A DNA stretch of 64,000 nt from Chloroflexota bacterium (GCA_030603665.1 JAUVXJ010000008.1:1-64000); one strand, 5' to 3'; shown: positions 7,655 to 17,320, counted from the first letter of the stretch. Made by a program: numbers and translations. The notes: a model not told the origin generated them from the sequence alone.

Positions 7655-9073
7655 TTACCAGCGGAATAGGTCCCTGACAAGCTGCCAGTACCGCCGCAGA
7701 TACAGCTTGGCGGCGAACATGAGCATGTACCTCCAGATCACCCGCTTCCAGTGCATCGAGGAAAAGAGACCCCTGGCCATCATGACGGGATCTGTGTAGA
7801 AGGAGGCGAAGGCGCGGTTGTATAGCCCGATGACCTGTTTCCGTGTCAGATGCTCGGTGGAGATGATGGGGTAGGCCATGTCGTAGAGGGCGTAGTCGTC
7901 CGTCTCCAGCCAGCCCTCCTCCTGGGCTTCCTCGAAGGCCTCCGTGCCGGGAAAGGGCGTGTAGATGGTGAACACGGGAAAGTCCACGTCCAGCCACTTC
8001 AGGTACTCCACCTTGCGCAGGATGGAGTTGGCATCGTCCTGGCGCGTGCCTAAAATCATCATCCCCTGGCAGACGATATCGTTCGCCCTCAGTAGACCGA
8101 TGGCCTCCTTCACCTGTTCGCCGGTCAGGTTCTTCCTCATGTCTCGCAGCTCCTCGTCGGAATCGGCTTCGATGCCGATCTGGACCATCAAGTTTCCGGC
8201 CCTGCGCATCAAGGGCAGGTACTCCCGGTGCTTGATCAGCAGGTCCGCCCGCCCCTGGTAGTACCAGTTCAGCTTCAGGTCCCGGCGCAGGATCTCTTCG
8301 CAGATTTGGGCCATGTGCTCGCCGTCCACGTTGAAGCAGTCGTCTCCGAACCAGATGGATTCTCGACCGTGCTTGTTGTAGAGCAGCTCCAGTTCCTCGC
8401 CCACCAACTCCGGGTCCCTGGGCCTCCAGCCGGGCCCCCAGAAGCCTCGCTCCGCGCAGAAGACACAGTTGTAGGGGCAGCCCCTGCTGGCCAGCACGGT
8501 GCAGAACTTCTCGAAGACGATGAAGTAGTAGGCCTGCATGGGGAGTAGATGGTAGGCGGGCAGCGGTAGCTCGTCGAGGTCTACGGGGTCCGGCAGTGGC
8601 GTCTGGACGACCTGGCCGTTCTGACGGAAGGCGACGCCCGGCACCTGGGCCAGGTCAGCGTCTGCCTCTAGAGCCTGGACCAGCTCCTGGATCACCCGCT
8701 CCCCCTCGCCCCGGCCGATGATATCTATCTCGGGGTGGTTGTCCAGCGTCTCCTCTGTTTTGAAGGTGACGTGAGGTCCACCCACCACGGTGATGATGTC
8801 CTCGTCTATCCCCTTGGACATCTGCATCACCCTCGCGGCGGTGGGGAGGAAGGTGGTCATGGCCGAGGCGCCGACCAGAGTGGGCTTCTTGTCGGCGATG
8901 ACTCCCTCTAGATCGTCCCAGGAGAGGCGGGATGCGTTGCAGTCCACGATCTCTACGGGGACGCCGCCGGCCTCCAGCACGGCGGCAAGCTGCGCCAGGC
9001 CGACGGGCGGGGCGATGAAGTCGCCCATCATCTCCCAGGGCTTCTTCGGTGGTTCGACGAGGAGGACCTTCAT
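7655..9073 (-). CDS. B12-binding-domain-type radical SAM protein
   Basis: A 472-residue protein. The N-terminal Rossmann-like B12-binding domain (about 1-130) contains LVEPPKKPWEMMGDF, an APPVGLAQLAAVLE segment and VVGGPHVTF. The classical DxHxxG cobalamin ligand is not evident, so cofactor binding is uncertain. A radical SAM core follows with ASRGCPYNCVFCAERG (CxxxCxxC, binding the 4Fe-4S cluster). The GIEADSDEELRDMRKNLT stretch is typical of BchE/P-methylase-like members that modify lipids, tetrapyrroles or antibiotics. The substrate is unknown. I start at the ATG at 9073 because a -10 box lies 7 nt upstream; an ATG at 9082 overlaps that box. The nearby pseudogene remnant is a paralogue of its C-terminus. 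Confidence 0.88.
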   Translation of the reverse strand: MKVLLVEPPKKPWEMMGDFIAPPVGLAQLAAVLEAGGVPVEIVDCNASRLSWDDLEGVIADKKPTLVGASAMTTFLPTAARVMQMSKGIDEDIITVVGGPHVTFKTEETLDNHPEIDIIGRGEGERVIQELVQALEADADLAQVPGVAFRQNGQVVQTPLPDPVDLDELPLPAYHLLPMQAYYFIVFEKFCTVLASRGCPYNCVFCAERGFWGPGWRPRDPELVGEELELLYNKHGRESIWFGDDCFNVDGEHMAQICEEILRRDLKLNWYYQGRADLLIKHREYLPLMRRAGNLMVQIGIEADSDEELRDMRKNLTGEQVKEAIGLLRANDIVCQGMMILGTRQDDANSILRKVEYLKWLDVDFPVFTIYTPFPGTEAFEEAQEEGWLETDDYALYDMAYPIISTEHLTRKQVIGLYNRAFASFYTDPVMMARGLFSSMHWKRVIWRYMLMFAAKLYLRRYWQLVRDLFRW

Positions 9074-9080
9074 GGCGGTC

Positions 9081-9089
9081 ATTGTACCA
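9081..9089 (-). promoter_or_regulatory. Extended -10 promoter of the radical SAM gene, leaderless
   Basis: On the minus strand TGG-TACAAT (9089 to 9081) is followed by 7 nt and then the ATG at 9073. No ribosome-binding site is present. The arrangement matches slt, the sigma factor and greA. Confidence 0.55.
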
Positions 9090-9161
9090 CATGGGCTGCA
9101 AGTTCTCCAACACAAACCTTAGGGCAGACTGTCAGCTTGTCCTGATTTGGACACTGGGGGC

Positions 9162-9190
9162 TTGCCTGGGGCTATTGCCGGTGATAGAAT
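9162..9190 (+). promoter_or_regulatory. Promoter of the YYY membrane-protein genes
   Basis: TTGCCT (9162-9167) and TAGAAT (9185-9190) are separated by exactly 17 nt and face the gene starting at 9268. The site is divergent from the radical SAM promoter at 9081-9089. Confidence 0.6.
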
Positions 9191-9267
9191 ACTCACGCTT
9201 CCCAAAGGGGGAGGCACGATACGCCCTTAAGGACCGTCTTTGAGGCGGCCCGCGTGGGGGAGTCCTC

Positions 9268-12200
9268 TTGCACGATAGCCAGCCGCGCCGTTGGAACCTC
9301 TCACATCTCCTGCTGATCCTGCTCCTGGTCTTGGGCGTTGGTTTGCGCCTCTACGGGATCAACTGGGACGACAGCCATCACCTGCACCCCGACGAGCGGC
9401 AGATGACCATGGTGGTGTCTCGTCTGGGAATGCCGCCCCTACGTCAGTGGCTCAGCTTCTTCGCGCCACCCTTTCTGACCACCCCCTCCGAGGAGAGCCC
9501 CAACTTCTTCGATGCCGAGACCAGCCCTCTCAACCCCCGCTTCTTCGCCTACGGATCGTTACCCTTCTACATCTTGCGTTTCACCACCCACTTGTTGACC
9601 GTGCCCTCCGGCCTGGCCGTCCACTTCGCCTCTTGGCCCTCCGTGGCCGAGTTCCTGGCGGGTCTTCAGCGGATGTCGGACTACGATCACATCACCCTGG
9701 TGGGCCGGGCGCTCTCCGCACTCATAGACACCGCGGTTATCTATCTCACCTATCTCATCGGCAAGAGGGTGTACGACCGCAGGGTGGGCCTGCTGGCTGC
9801 GGTCTTCGTGACCTTCACCGTGTTTCACATCCAGGTGGCCCACTTTTACGCCGTGGACGCGCTGCTGACCTTCTTCGTACTCCTCTTCTTCGTCTTCGCT
9901 CTGGACTTCGCCAGGAGGGGAGGCACCAGGAACAGTGTGCTCATGGGCGTGTGTCTGGGTCTGGCCCTGGCCACCAAGTTCAGCGCTGCGCCGCTGTTGC
10001 TGGTGGTGCTGGGGGCCTATGCGCTCCACGTGCGGCGGCAGGGCAGGGGAGACTTGCGTCGAGTCGCCTCCCTCTTCGTGCTGACCATCATCTCCCTGGC
10101 CGTGGTCTTCTTCATCGCCGAACCGTACGCCATCCTGGATTTCGACGCCTTCTCAGCGGGCATCTCGGAGCAGGGAAGGATGGTCCGTGGCATCGCCGAC
10201 TATCCATACACCCGACAGTACATCAACACCCCGGCCTTCCTCTACCAGATTCAGCACACCGCAACCTGGGGTATGGGGCTACCGCTGGGCATGGTGGCCT
10301 ACGGTGGCCTGGGGTTCTTCCTCTGGCGGGTAGCGCGGCAGCGAAGGGGCGAGGAACTGCTGGTCCTGGCCTGGGTGGGGCCCTATTTCCTTATCACCGG
10401 AAGCTTCATGGTCAAGTTTATGCGGTACATGCTGCCTCTGCTGCCCTTCTTCCTCATTATGGGCGCGGCGATGCTTTTCGCCTTCAAGGACTGGTTGCAG
10501 AGGAAAGCGCCGGAGAGAAGGCGGCTAACTTCGGCCATCTGGCATGGGGTGACCGGGGTGGTCATCGCTTGCTCGGTGCTGTACACTCTGGCTTTCTCCA
10601 GTATCTACTCTCGCGACCACAGCCGCATCCAGGCCTCGGAGTGGATCTACCGCAACGTGCCCCCGGGCTCCACCCTGGCGCTGGAACATTGGGACGACGA
10701 TCTGCCCTTGAGCAGGGCGGTGGATGAACGGCCACGCCACATCGGCGAGTACGAGACGCTGAAGATGGGGCTGTACGAGTGGGACGATGAGGAGAAGTTC
10801 CGGCAGATCGTAGAGAGCTTGCAGGAGGCCGACTACGTCATACTGTCCAGCAACCGGCTATACGGGTCCATCCCTCGGCTGCCCTGGCGGTACCCCGTCA
10901 CCACGCGGTACTACGAGCTGCTCTTCGAGGAACGGTTGGGCTTCGAACTCCTGGGCACCTTCACCTCCTACCCCAGCCTGTTGGGCATCTCCATCAATGA
11001 CGATGCCGCCGACGAGAGCTTCACCGTCTATGACCATCCCAAGGTCCTCATCTTCGGCAAGACCAGACAACTGAGCGAGGAGGAGTTGAGGGGTCTCTTC
11101 TGGGAGGCGTTGGACGTCGAACCCAGGCTGAGACCTGCGGATCCGCTCCCCGCGGCTTCGAGCCGCTCGGGTAAGAGCCTGCTTCTGGATGGACCTGTTG
11201 ATGAGTTGCCCGTCATCGACGAGCGAGGATGGAACCCCTTGGCCAACGCCCATCCGCTGCTGTCGGTCGTCTGCTGGTGGTTGGCCATCCAGGTGCTGGG
11301 CCTGCTGGCCCTGCCTCTGACCACCGTGGTCTTCCACCGTCTTCCCGATCGAGGTTATGTGCTCTCCAAGACCTTGGGACTGCTGGTGGTGGCTTTCCTG
11401 GTGTGGGTGGCGGCCAGCTATCGAATCCTGACCAACAGCCTGCCTACGACGTGGGGGGCGTGCGTGGTTCTTGGACTCGTGTCGCTGTTCCTCTTCTGGC
11501 GCAGGAAGAAGGAGATGGTGGAGCTGTGGCAGGAGCGAGGGAGGCTCATCCTGCTTAGCGAGGTGCTGTTTGGGGCGGCGCTCCTGCTCTTCGTGGGTAT
11601 CCGTCTGCTGAATCCGGATCTGTGGCATCCCTGGAACGGGGGCGAGAAGAGCATGGAGTTCGCCTTCCTCAACGCCATCACCAAGAGCGCCTACTTCCCG
11701 CCCTATGATCCCTACTACGCGGGTGGCTACATCAACTACTACTACTACGGGCTCCACCTGGTCGCCACCCTCATCAAGCTGACGGGCGTGGTTCCAGAGG
11801 TGGCCTTCAATCTGGCTGTGCCCTCGCTATTCGCACTGACCGTAGCCAATGCCTTCTCCTTGGGCTACAACCTCACCCGGCGATGGCTGTCAGGGCTGCT
11901 ATCCATGACCTTCGTGGCGCTGATCGGTAACCTGGATGGTTTAGTGCAACTCGTCGAAGGGTTTGGGGAGGCCGGTGGCTTGAGCTTCGAGAGCCGCATC
12001 CCCGGTGTGGAAGGCCTGGTGAAGGCGGTGCCGGGGCTGGTGCGGGTTTCTTTGGGGCGAGCGCAGCTGGCCCGCTTCGACTACTGGCGCAGCTCCAGGG
12101 TCATCCCGCAGACGATCAACGAGTTTCCATACTGGAGCTACCTCTTCGCGGATCTTCATCCCCACATGATCGGCATCCCCGTGACCATCTTTCTGCTGGC

Positions 12201-13767
12201 TCTGGCCCTGAATCTCGCCCTCGCGGCCAAGAGCGCGACGGAGAAGTTGGCTTTCCGAGAGGGTGACGACTCATCCGGGCTGGTGGCCAGGGCGAGGGGT
12301 GCCGCTCGGGGGGCATGGCAGTCCTTGCGAGGGCCCGACGAGGGGTCACGACTGCTGAATGCCGAGAACGCGGTCGGGGTGGGGGTGCTGGCCGTGACGC
12401 TGGGTGCGGTGGCCGTGATCAACACCTGGGATATGCCCACCTATCTGCTTATCGTGCTGGGGGTGCTGCTTCTTGGGCTGCGAGGCCTCTGGCGCTGGGA
12501 CCGAGCGCTGCTGGCTCTGGTGCTCTTCGCCATCGTGGGCGGTCTCAGCCTGGTTCTCTATCTGCCATTCTACTCCCATTTCCAGGCTCTGCACGTGGGT
12601 CTCGGTCTGGTTCGATCCGGCACGGAGCTCAGTCTTTTCGTCACCATCTGGGGCTTCTTCTTGCTGCTGGTGACTGGACTGCTGTGGACACAACTGGCCT
12701 GGAGCCGGCCTCGAGAGGCGCCTCTGCGCTGTCTGGGGTTGCTCCTCCGCCGGGGCGGGCGATTGCCCCGTTTGCTGGACCTTCATCAATCTCTGGTGAG
12801 GAGACCCAGACCTGGTTACATCGCAGGGTTGCTGGTTCTGGTGGGTGCGGCCCTGCTATTTGTGACACTGGTTGTCCTCAAACTGTGGGTTCTGGCCCTG
12901 CTTTCTCCTCTGCTGATTCTGTTCGGACTGCTGCTCCTGCGGCGTGGGACCACGGTGGAGGACAGCTTCATAGCACTGCTGGTCTTCCTGGGCCTGGGGA
13001 TCCTCGCGGGCTGCGAGGTGGTGTTCTTGAGAGACTTCCTTCAGGGAGGCGACTACTATCGTATGAACACCATCTTCAAGTTTTACACCCAGGCCTGGGT
13101 GCTGCTGGCGCTGGCCACGGGTGCGACCGCCCCTCGAGTATGGAGGCGATTCTCCGCCATCAAGCGTGCCCCGTTGCGGTACGGGTTCCAGGGTCTCGCC
13201 GTGATCCTCTTCCTGGCCAGCACCGTCTTCTTCTTCTTGGGCACCTGGCAGCGGATGAATGACCGCTTCCCTGGACCCAGGCCATCCTTGGGAACACTGG
13301 ACGGCTCGGCGTTCATGACCGTGGGCTCCTATACCTGGCCGGATGAAAACAACCGCATACAGCTCGTCCACGACCATCAGGCCATCAACTGGTTTCTGGA
13401 GAATGTGAAGGGCACCCCTGTGGTGGCCGAAGCTCCGCTGCCGTACTATCGTGAATTCGGGCTGAAGGTGGCCAGCTACACAGGATTGCCGACCCTGCTG
13501 GGCGCTCATCAGAACGAGCAGCGGTACGACTGGCAGGTGGGTCCCCGCTCGGATGATGCCAATGCCCTCTACCGGACCACCGACTTGCAGGAGGCGCGGG
13601 AGCTGATCTCCAGGCTGGATGTCAGCTACATCTACGTTGGCCAGTTGGAGCAAAGCGTCTATCCTTCGGAGGGGCTGGAGAAGTTCGAGGTGCTTCGTGG
13701 GGAGGGAGAGCTTGCCCTGGTCTATGAGAATCCAGGGGTGAGGGTGTATCAGGTGGTGGCAAGATGA
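9268..13767 (+). CDS. Giant membrane protein: PMT-like glycosyltransferase fused to a Chlor_Arch_YYY (DUF2298) domain
   Basis: A 1499-residue integral membrane protein with more than 20 hydrophobic segments. The N-terminal half (about 1-600) looks like a dolichyl-phosphate-mannose/ArnT-type GT-C transferase: an early loop DDSHHLHPDERQM provides the acidic motif, and multi-span segments plus a soluble loop follow. The C-terminal half (about 660-1499) is a Chlor_Arch_YYY/DUF2298 module with the hallmark Tyr run in YINYYYYGLHL near residue 820, plus FADLHPHMIG and FKFYTQAWVLL. It starts at TTG (9268) with a GGGGGAG ribosome site. The C-terminal half is clearly paralogous to the next gene (both open with a WWLAxQVLGLxALPL stretch). 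It may transfer sugars from polyprenyl-phosphate carriers to extracellular glycans or lipids; the substrate is unknown. Confidence 0.85.
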   Translation: MHDSQPRRWNLSHLLLILLLVLGVGLRLYGINWDDSHHLHPDERQMTMVVSRLGMPPLRQWLSFFAPPFLTTPSEESPNFFDAETSPLNPRFFAYGSLPFYILRFTTHLLTVPSGLAVHFASWPSVAEFLAGLQRMSDYDHITLVGRALSALIDTAVIYLTYLIGKRVYDRRVGLLAAVFVTFTVFHIQVAHFYAVDALLTFFVLLFFVFALDFARRGGTRNSVLMGVCLGLALATKFSAAPLLLVVLGAYALHVRRQGRGDLRRVASLFVLTIISLAVVFFIAEPYAILDFDAFSAGISEQGRMVRGIADYPYTRQYINTPAFLYQIQHTATWGMGLPLGMVAYGGLGFFLWRVARQRRGEELLVLAWVGPYFLITGSFMVKFMRYMLPLLPFFLIMGAAMLFAFKDWLQRKAPERRRLTSAIWHGVTGVVIACSVLYTLAFSSIYSRDHSRIQASEWIYRNVPPGSTLALEHWDDDLPLSRAVDERPRHIGEYETLKMGLYEWDDEEKFRQIVESLQEADYVILSSNRLYGSIPRLPWRYPVTTRYYELLFEERLGFELLGTFTSYPSLLGISINDDAADESFTVYDHPKVLIFGKTRQLSEEELRGLFWEALDVEPRLRPADPLPAASSRSGKSLLLDGPVDELPVIDERGWNPLANAHPLLSVVCWWLAIQVLGLLALPLTTVVFHRLPDRGYVLSKTLGLLVVAFLVWVAASYRILTNSLPTTWGACVVLGLVSLFLFWRRKKEMVELWQERGRLILLSEVLFGAALLLFVGIRLLNPDLWHPWNGGEKSMEFAFLNAITKSAYFPPYDPYYAGGYINYYYYGLHLVATLIKLTGVVPEVAFNLAVPSLFALTVANAFSLGYNLTRRWLSGLLSMTFVALIGNLDGLVQLVEGFGEAGGLSFESRIPGVEGLVKAVPGLVRVSLGRAQLARFDYWRSSRVIPQTINEFPYWSYLFADLHPHMIGIPVTIFLLALALNLALAAKSATEKLAFREGDDSSGLVARARGAARGAWQSLRGPDEGSRLLNAENAVGVGVLAVTLGAVAVINTWDMPTYLLIVLGVLLLGLRGLWRWDRALLALVLFAIVGGLSLVLYLPFYSHFQALHVGLGLVRSGTELSLFVTIWGFFLLLVTGLLWTQLAWSRPREAPLRCLGLLLRRGGRLPRLLDLHQSLVRRPRPGYIAGLLVLVGAALLFVTLVVLKLWVLALLSPLLILFGLLLLRRGTTVEDSFIALLVFLGLGILAGCEVVFLRDFLQGGDYYRMNTIFKFYTQAWVLLALATGATAPRVWRRFSAIKRAPLRYGFQGLAVILFLASTVFFFLGTWQRMNDRFPGPRPSLGTLDGSAFMTVGSYTWPDENNRIQLVHDHQAINWFLENVKGTPVVAEAPLPYYREFGLKVASYTGLPTLLGAHQNEQRYDWQVGPRSDDANALYRTTDLQEARELISRLDVSYIYVGQLEQSVYPSEGLEKFEVLRGEGELALVYENPGVRVYQVVAR

Positions 13768-13830
13768 TTCCATCCTGGATATGGGGGATTGCTGGCTCCA
13801 CTAACCTCTTGCTGGCGCTGGGGGGCGATC

Positions 13831-16158
13831 ATGACCTACGCGATTAGCTGGTGGCTGGCCGTACAGGTGCTGGGTTTGGCTGCCTTGCCTCTGGCGCGAA
13901 GACTCTTCCGCAACCTGCCTGACAAGGGGTACGCGCTGGCCAAGCCAATAGGTATGCTCCTGACCAGCTACCTTTTCTGGCTGGCGGTGAGCTTCGGCCT
14001 CCTGGCCAATAGCCGGGCCGGCATCGTCCTCTGTTTCGCGCTGGTGGCGGGTGCATCGGCATTGCTTCATCTCTACACAGGCCGCTCTGCCAGAGCTGGG
14101 GCCAGCGTGCGGGGAGTAGTCCAGTTCTGGCGAGACAACCGGGGCTTGATCATAACCAACGAACTCCTCTTCGCGGCGGCCTTTGGCGTGTTGGTCCTGG
14201 TGAGGGCCTACAATCCCGCGATCTCTGGCACCGAGAAGCCCATGGATTTGGCGTTTCTGAACGGCATCCTGGGCAGCGAGTACTTCCCTCCTCTGGACCC
14301 CTGGCTGTCGGGGTTCGCCATCAGCTATTACTACTTCGGCTATCTGATCATGGCTGTGCTGACTCGCCTCAGCGGAGTACCCTCGGAGGTGGCCTTCAAT
14401 CTGGCCATAGCCTTGATCTTCGCGCTCACGGCCAGTGGTGCCTTCAGCCTGACCTACAACTTGGTGAGACGCCATCGAGAGGGACAGAAGGGGGGAAACG
14501 CCCTGCCGACCGCTTTCGGTGCGCTGGGAGCGGTGTTCGTAGCGGTCCTCGGCAACCTGGAGGGAGTGCTGGAGGTGCTCCATACCCGGGGGCTGGGCTC
14601 GGATTCTTTCTGGCAGTGGATCGACGTCAAGAACCTGGCCACAGCTCCCGTCAGCGGCTCGTGGATCCCCACTGACAGCTGGTGGTGGTGGCGGGCTTCG
14701 CGAGTCGTACACGATGTCGTGTTCGGAGTGGAACAGGAGGTCATAGATGAGTTTCCCTTCTTCAGCTTCCTGCTTGGCGACATGCACCCGCACGTGCTGG
14801 CACTACCGTTTGTCCTTCTGGCCCTGGGGTTGGGCCTCAACCTATTGTGGTCCAAGAGAGAGGCTCGCTGGTGGGAGATGATCCTGCTGGGGGCATGCCT
14901 CGGGGGGTTGGGCTTCCTGAACAGCTGGGACCTGCCCATCTATCTGTTCATCTGCATCGTCGCCTACGGCCTGGCCAGCTACCGGCGGTGGGAGGGGTCT
15001 GGACGCGGCTGGCTTGCCGAGGTGCTTTACTTCGTCGTGGTGCTGGTTACCCTGTGTTTCGTGTTGTATCTGCCCTTCTGGATCGGGCTCCGCACCCAGG
15101 CAGGCGGGCTCCGCCTGGTGCTTCTGGTCAAGACACGCCTCCACCAGTACCTGATCATGTTCGGGCCGTTCATCTACGCGGTCGTCCCTCTTGTCTTGTA
15201 CCGCTTGTGGCGCGTGGAGACCGCGCTCAAGTCTGACGAGACCACGGTCACTGGGCGACGGTTGGTGCTGGGCTCGGCAGCGGTAGCGGTCCTGGTTGGG
15301 CTGGTCTGCTTGCTATTGATCGTGGTCAAGCTGTATCTCATCGCGCTGCTGCTCTTGCTCATCGTTGCCGGACTTCTGGCCCTCATCTGCGGGCTGCACC
15401 GCTCATTGCTGGATGAGGTCACATCGAGCGCCAGCTTCGTCCTGCTACTGACCGTCATCGCCCTGTTGCTCACCTTCGGCGTGGAGTTTGTCTATCTCAA
15501 GGACGTCTTCGGCACGCGCATGAACACCGTGTTCAAGTTCTACTACCAGGCCTGGGTGCTGTTCGGCGTTGCTGCCGCTTTCGCGCTGTACTACCTGGGT
15601 CCGTGGACCAAGGGCCGCCGGAGGGTGCCGTCGACCCTCTGGGTGGCTGGGTTCATCCCGCTTCTGCTGGCTGGCCTGGTCTATCCTGTCCTGGCGACCC
15701 ACAACAAGACCAGTGGCTTCGAGGGCACGCCGAATCTGGATGGCATGGCACACCTGGAACTGGCCCACAAGGATGACCTGGCGGCCATCCACTGGCTGAG
15801 GGCCAACGCAGAGGGGGGACAGATCATCGTGGAGGCCACGGGTGGGTCGTATACATACTATGGACGGATCTCGGTGCACACCGGCCTGCCCACGCTCCTG
15901 GGCTGGGGCGGACATGAGCTACAGTGGAGAGGAAACTACGAGGAGCCAGGGAAGCGAGAGCCGGTCATCGAGACCCTCTACAACTCTCCCGATCCAGGGC
16001 CCACGCTGTCGTTGCTGGATGAGTACGACATCGAATACGTATACGTGGGTCCCCTGGAGAAGAGCACCTATCACGTCAGCCAGCCGGTGCTGGACAAGTT
16101 CGAAAACCTGATGGAGGTAGTCTATCAGGGGGGAGAGGTGACCATCTACGGCCGCTAG
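13831..16158 (+). CDS. Chlor_Arch_YYY / DUF2298-type membrane protein
   Basis: A 775-residue multi-pass protein made of a single YYY module: WWLAVQVLGLAALPL at the N-terminus, SYYYFGYL near residue 165, GDMHPHVLALPF in the middle, RMNTVFKFYYQAWVL near 565, and a soluble C-terminal end (about 640-775) with IHWLRANAEGG and YVYVGPLE. The same landmarks occur in the same order in the second half of the upstream gene, so the pair arose by duplication. I place the start at the ATG at 13831, which has a GGGGGG site just upstream, rather than a TTG at 13789. The gap to the upstream gene is about 60 nt and the two are probably one operon. It is probably a GT-C-fold or lipid-glycan enzyme; the function is unproven. 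Confidence 0.85.
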   Translation: MTYAISWWLAVQVLGLAALPLARRLFRNLPDKGYALAKPIGMLLTSYLFWLAVSFGLLANSRAGIVLCFALVAGASALLHLYTGRSARAGASVRGVVQFWRDNRGLIITNELLFAAAFGVLVLVRAYNPAISGTEKPMDLAFLNGILGSEYFPPLDPWLSGFAISYYYFGYLIMAVLTRLSGVPSEVAFNLAIALIFALTASGAFSLTYNLVRRHREGQKGGNALPTAFGALGAVFVAVLGNLEGVLEVLHTRGLGSDSFWQWIDVKNLATAPVSGSWIPTDSWWWWRASRVVHDVVFGVEQEVIDEFPFFSFLLGDMHPHVLALPFVLLALGLGLNLLWSKREARWWEMILLGACLGGLGFLNSWDLPIYLFICIVAYGLASYRRWEGSGRGWLAEVLYFVVVLVTLCFVLYLPFWIGLRTQAGGLRLVLLVKTRLHQYLIMFGPFIYAVVPLVLYRLWRVETALKSDETTVTGRRLVLGSAAVAVLVGLVCLLLIVVKLYLIALLLLLIVAGLLALICGLHRSLLDEVTSSASFVLLLTVIALLLTFGVEFVYLKDVFGTRMNTVFKFYYQAWVLFGVAAAFALYYLGPWTKGRRRVPSTLWVAGFIPLLLAGLVYPVLATHNKTSGFEGTPNLDGMAHLELAHKDDLAAIHWLRANAEGGQIIVEATGGSYTYYGRISVHTGLPTLLGWGGHELQWRGNYEEPGKREPVIETLYNSPDPGPTLSLLDEYDIEYVYVGPLEKSTYHVSQPVLDKFENLMEVVYQGGEVTIYGR

Positions 16159-16193
16159 CTTGCGTGGTCCAACCGAGACTAGCAGTGCAAGGA

Positions 16194-16234
16194 AGAGGGC
16201 CGTTCCTCCCAGGGAATGGCTCTCTTGTTTCTCT
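16194..16234 (+). terminator. Intrinsic terminator after the YYY operon
   Basis: AGAGGGCCGTTCC (16194-16206) pairs with GGAATGGCTCTCT (16213-16225) as a 13-bp stem including two G-U pairs, with a 6-nt loop. A T-rich run TGTTTCTCT follows. It starts 36 nt after the stop at 16158. Confidence 0.6.
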
Positions 16235-16280
16235 CCGCTGTCCTTGTGACGCGGCAGGCCAGCATCTCATTCCCCGGGCG

Positions 16281-16289
16281 TGGTACAAT
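16281..16289 (+). promoter_or_regulatory. Extended -10 promoter upstream of the HTH-tail protein
   Basis: TGG-TACAAT lies about 100 nt before the GTG start at 16391. No clear -35 hexamer is seen. Confidence 0.45.
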
Positions 16290-16390
16290 GAACGCAGGTG
16301 TTCGACTCGGCCCGAGCTGTGGCTCAGAGGGACTGGCGGGCGGTTGCCTGCTCCACGCGTGGGCGTCAGTGAGTTTCTGCGGAGGTTGAG

Positions 16391-17320
16391 GTGAGCAATC
16401 ATCTACCGGCATATGCTCAGGCGACCAGTCCTCTGGTGCGTGAGTTGCTGTGTGCTCTGAGGGACCAGGACGAGCGCGCCATTGCGCCGCTCTTGATGCC
16501 AGATAGTGAGGCTGATTGGGCCTTTCGTCTATTTGGTATGGGGCCTCTCATTTTCCTGCTGTACATGCACCTGGAGAACGATGAGTTTGTGGTGGCGCGC
16601 TTCGGTCGATGCGGGTCACAAGAGGTGTTCGCGGAGGTGGGCTGGGTAACGGGTGTGGATGACGATGGGAGAGCCCGATACGATCCCAGGCGCGTCTCCA
16701 CGGTGAAGATGCAGCGCCATGAGAGCGAGTGGCGGGTAAGCGACGTCAATCCGGCACCCCTTGATAGACCGATCTCCGTCTCCCAGGCTCAGGAGGTGCT
16801 ACGACAGGTAGTTGAGGAAGGGCGAGGGAGGGAACCACTCTGGTTTCCCCTAGGTGTGCTAACCGGGGCCTTTCAGTTGAAGCGTCTGGGCCATGAGCCG
16901 CTGGACGATGTGGAGGGGCTATTCGCAGCGGGGATGGGGGATTCGGAGTTCGGGGTGCCGGAGATCGTTCGTGCCGTTCGGATGTGGCGTGAGTTCAGGG
17001 AGAGCGCCCATCCCACTTACCGCAGGCCCGAGGTCTACGCGGCGGCTGTGGAGTACATCATGGTGCTCTTCGGCTTCTATGGCGACTGCCAAGCCAGCAT
17101 CGCGGAGCGGTATGGGGCATCACCATCCAGCGTATCCAGCAAATGGCGCGAGATCGAGGGCATCCTGGGACTCTCCCAGTTCGACAGCCGGTACTCCATC
17201 CACGAGGATCCCGGGGCGGGTCTGGAGGCTATGCTCAGGGCGCGGGGCGAGGAGCCCCCTCCAGCCGTACCGTTGGGAACCGGGCGTGGGGCGAGACAGT
17301 ACGACACGAGGGTGGGTTGA
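16391..17320 (+). CDS. Hypothetical protein with C-terminal HTH-like segment
   Basis: A 309-residue soluble protein. The N-terminal region (about 10-120) contains RELLCALRDQDERAIAPLL and strands FVVARFGRCG and VFAEVGWVTG, and could be an NTF2- or SnoaL-like sheet domain. The middle (about 125-215) is helical. The C-terminal part (YGDCQASIAERYGASPSSVSSKWREIEGIL, described here in two pieces: YGDCQASIAERYG then ASPSSVSSKWREIE) looks like a helix-turn-helix, near residues 225-255. The start is GTG with GGAGG 6 nt upstream. It stands alone between a terminator and a convergent neighbour. I do not recognise a named family; a DNA-binding role is only suggested. Confidence 0.6.
   Translation: MSNHLPAYAQATSPLVRELLCALRDQDERAIAPLLMPDSEADWAFRLFGMGPLIFLLYMHLENDEFVVARFGRCGSQEVFAEVGWVTGVDDDGRARYDPRRVSTVKMQRHESEWRVSDVNPAPLDRPISVSQAQEVLRQVVEEGRGREPLWFPLGVLTGAFQLKRLGHEPLDDVEGLFAAGMGDSEFGVPEIVRAVRMWREFRESAHPTYRRPEVYAAAVEYIMVLFGFYGDCQASIAERYGASPSSVSSKWREIEGILGLSQFDSRYSIHEDPGAGLEAMLRARGEEPPPAVPLGTGRGARQYDTRVG

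Noticed and set aside
7423..7680. 85-codon minus-strand frame ending KLGAKLYLRRY as an intact gene
   Set aside because: Only its end has homology, to the tail of the neighbouring radical SAM gene, and it stops at a nonsense codon; treated as a pseudogene.
9291..10727. 478-codon frame within the YYY transferase gene
   Set aside because: Out-of-phase shadow; composition implausible and no domain, while the main frame has clear membrane segments and motifs.
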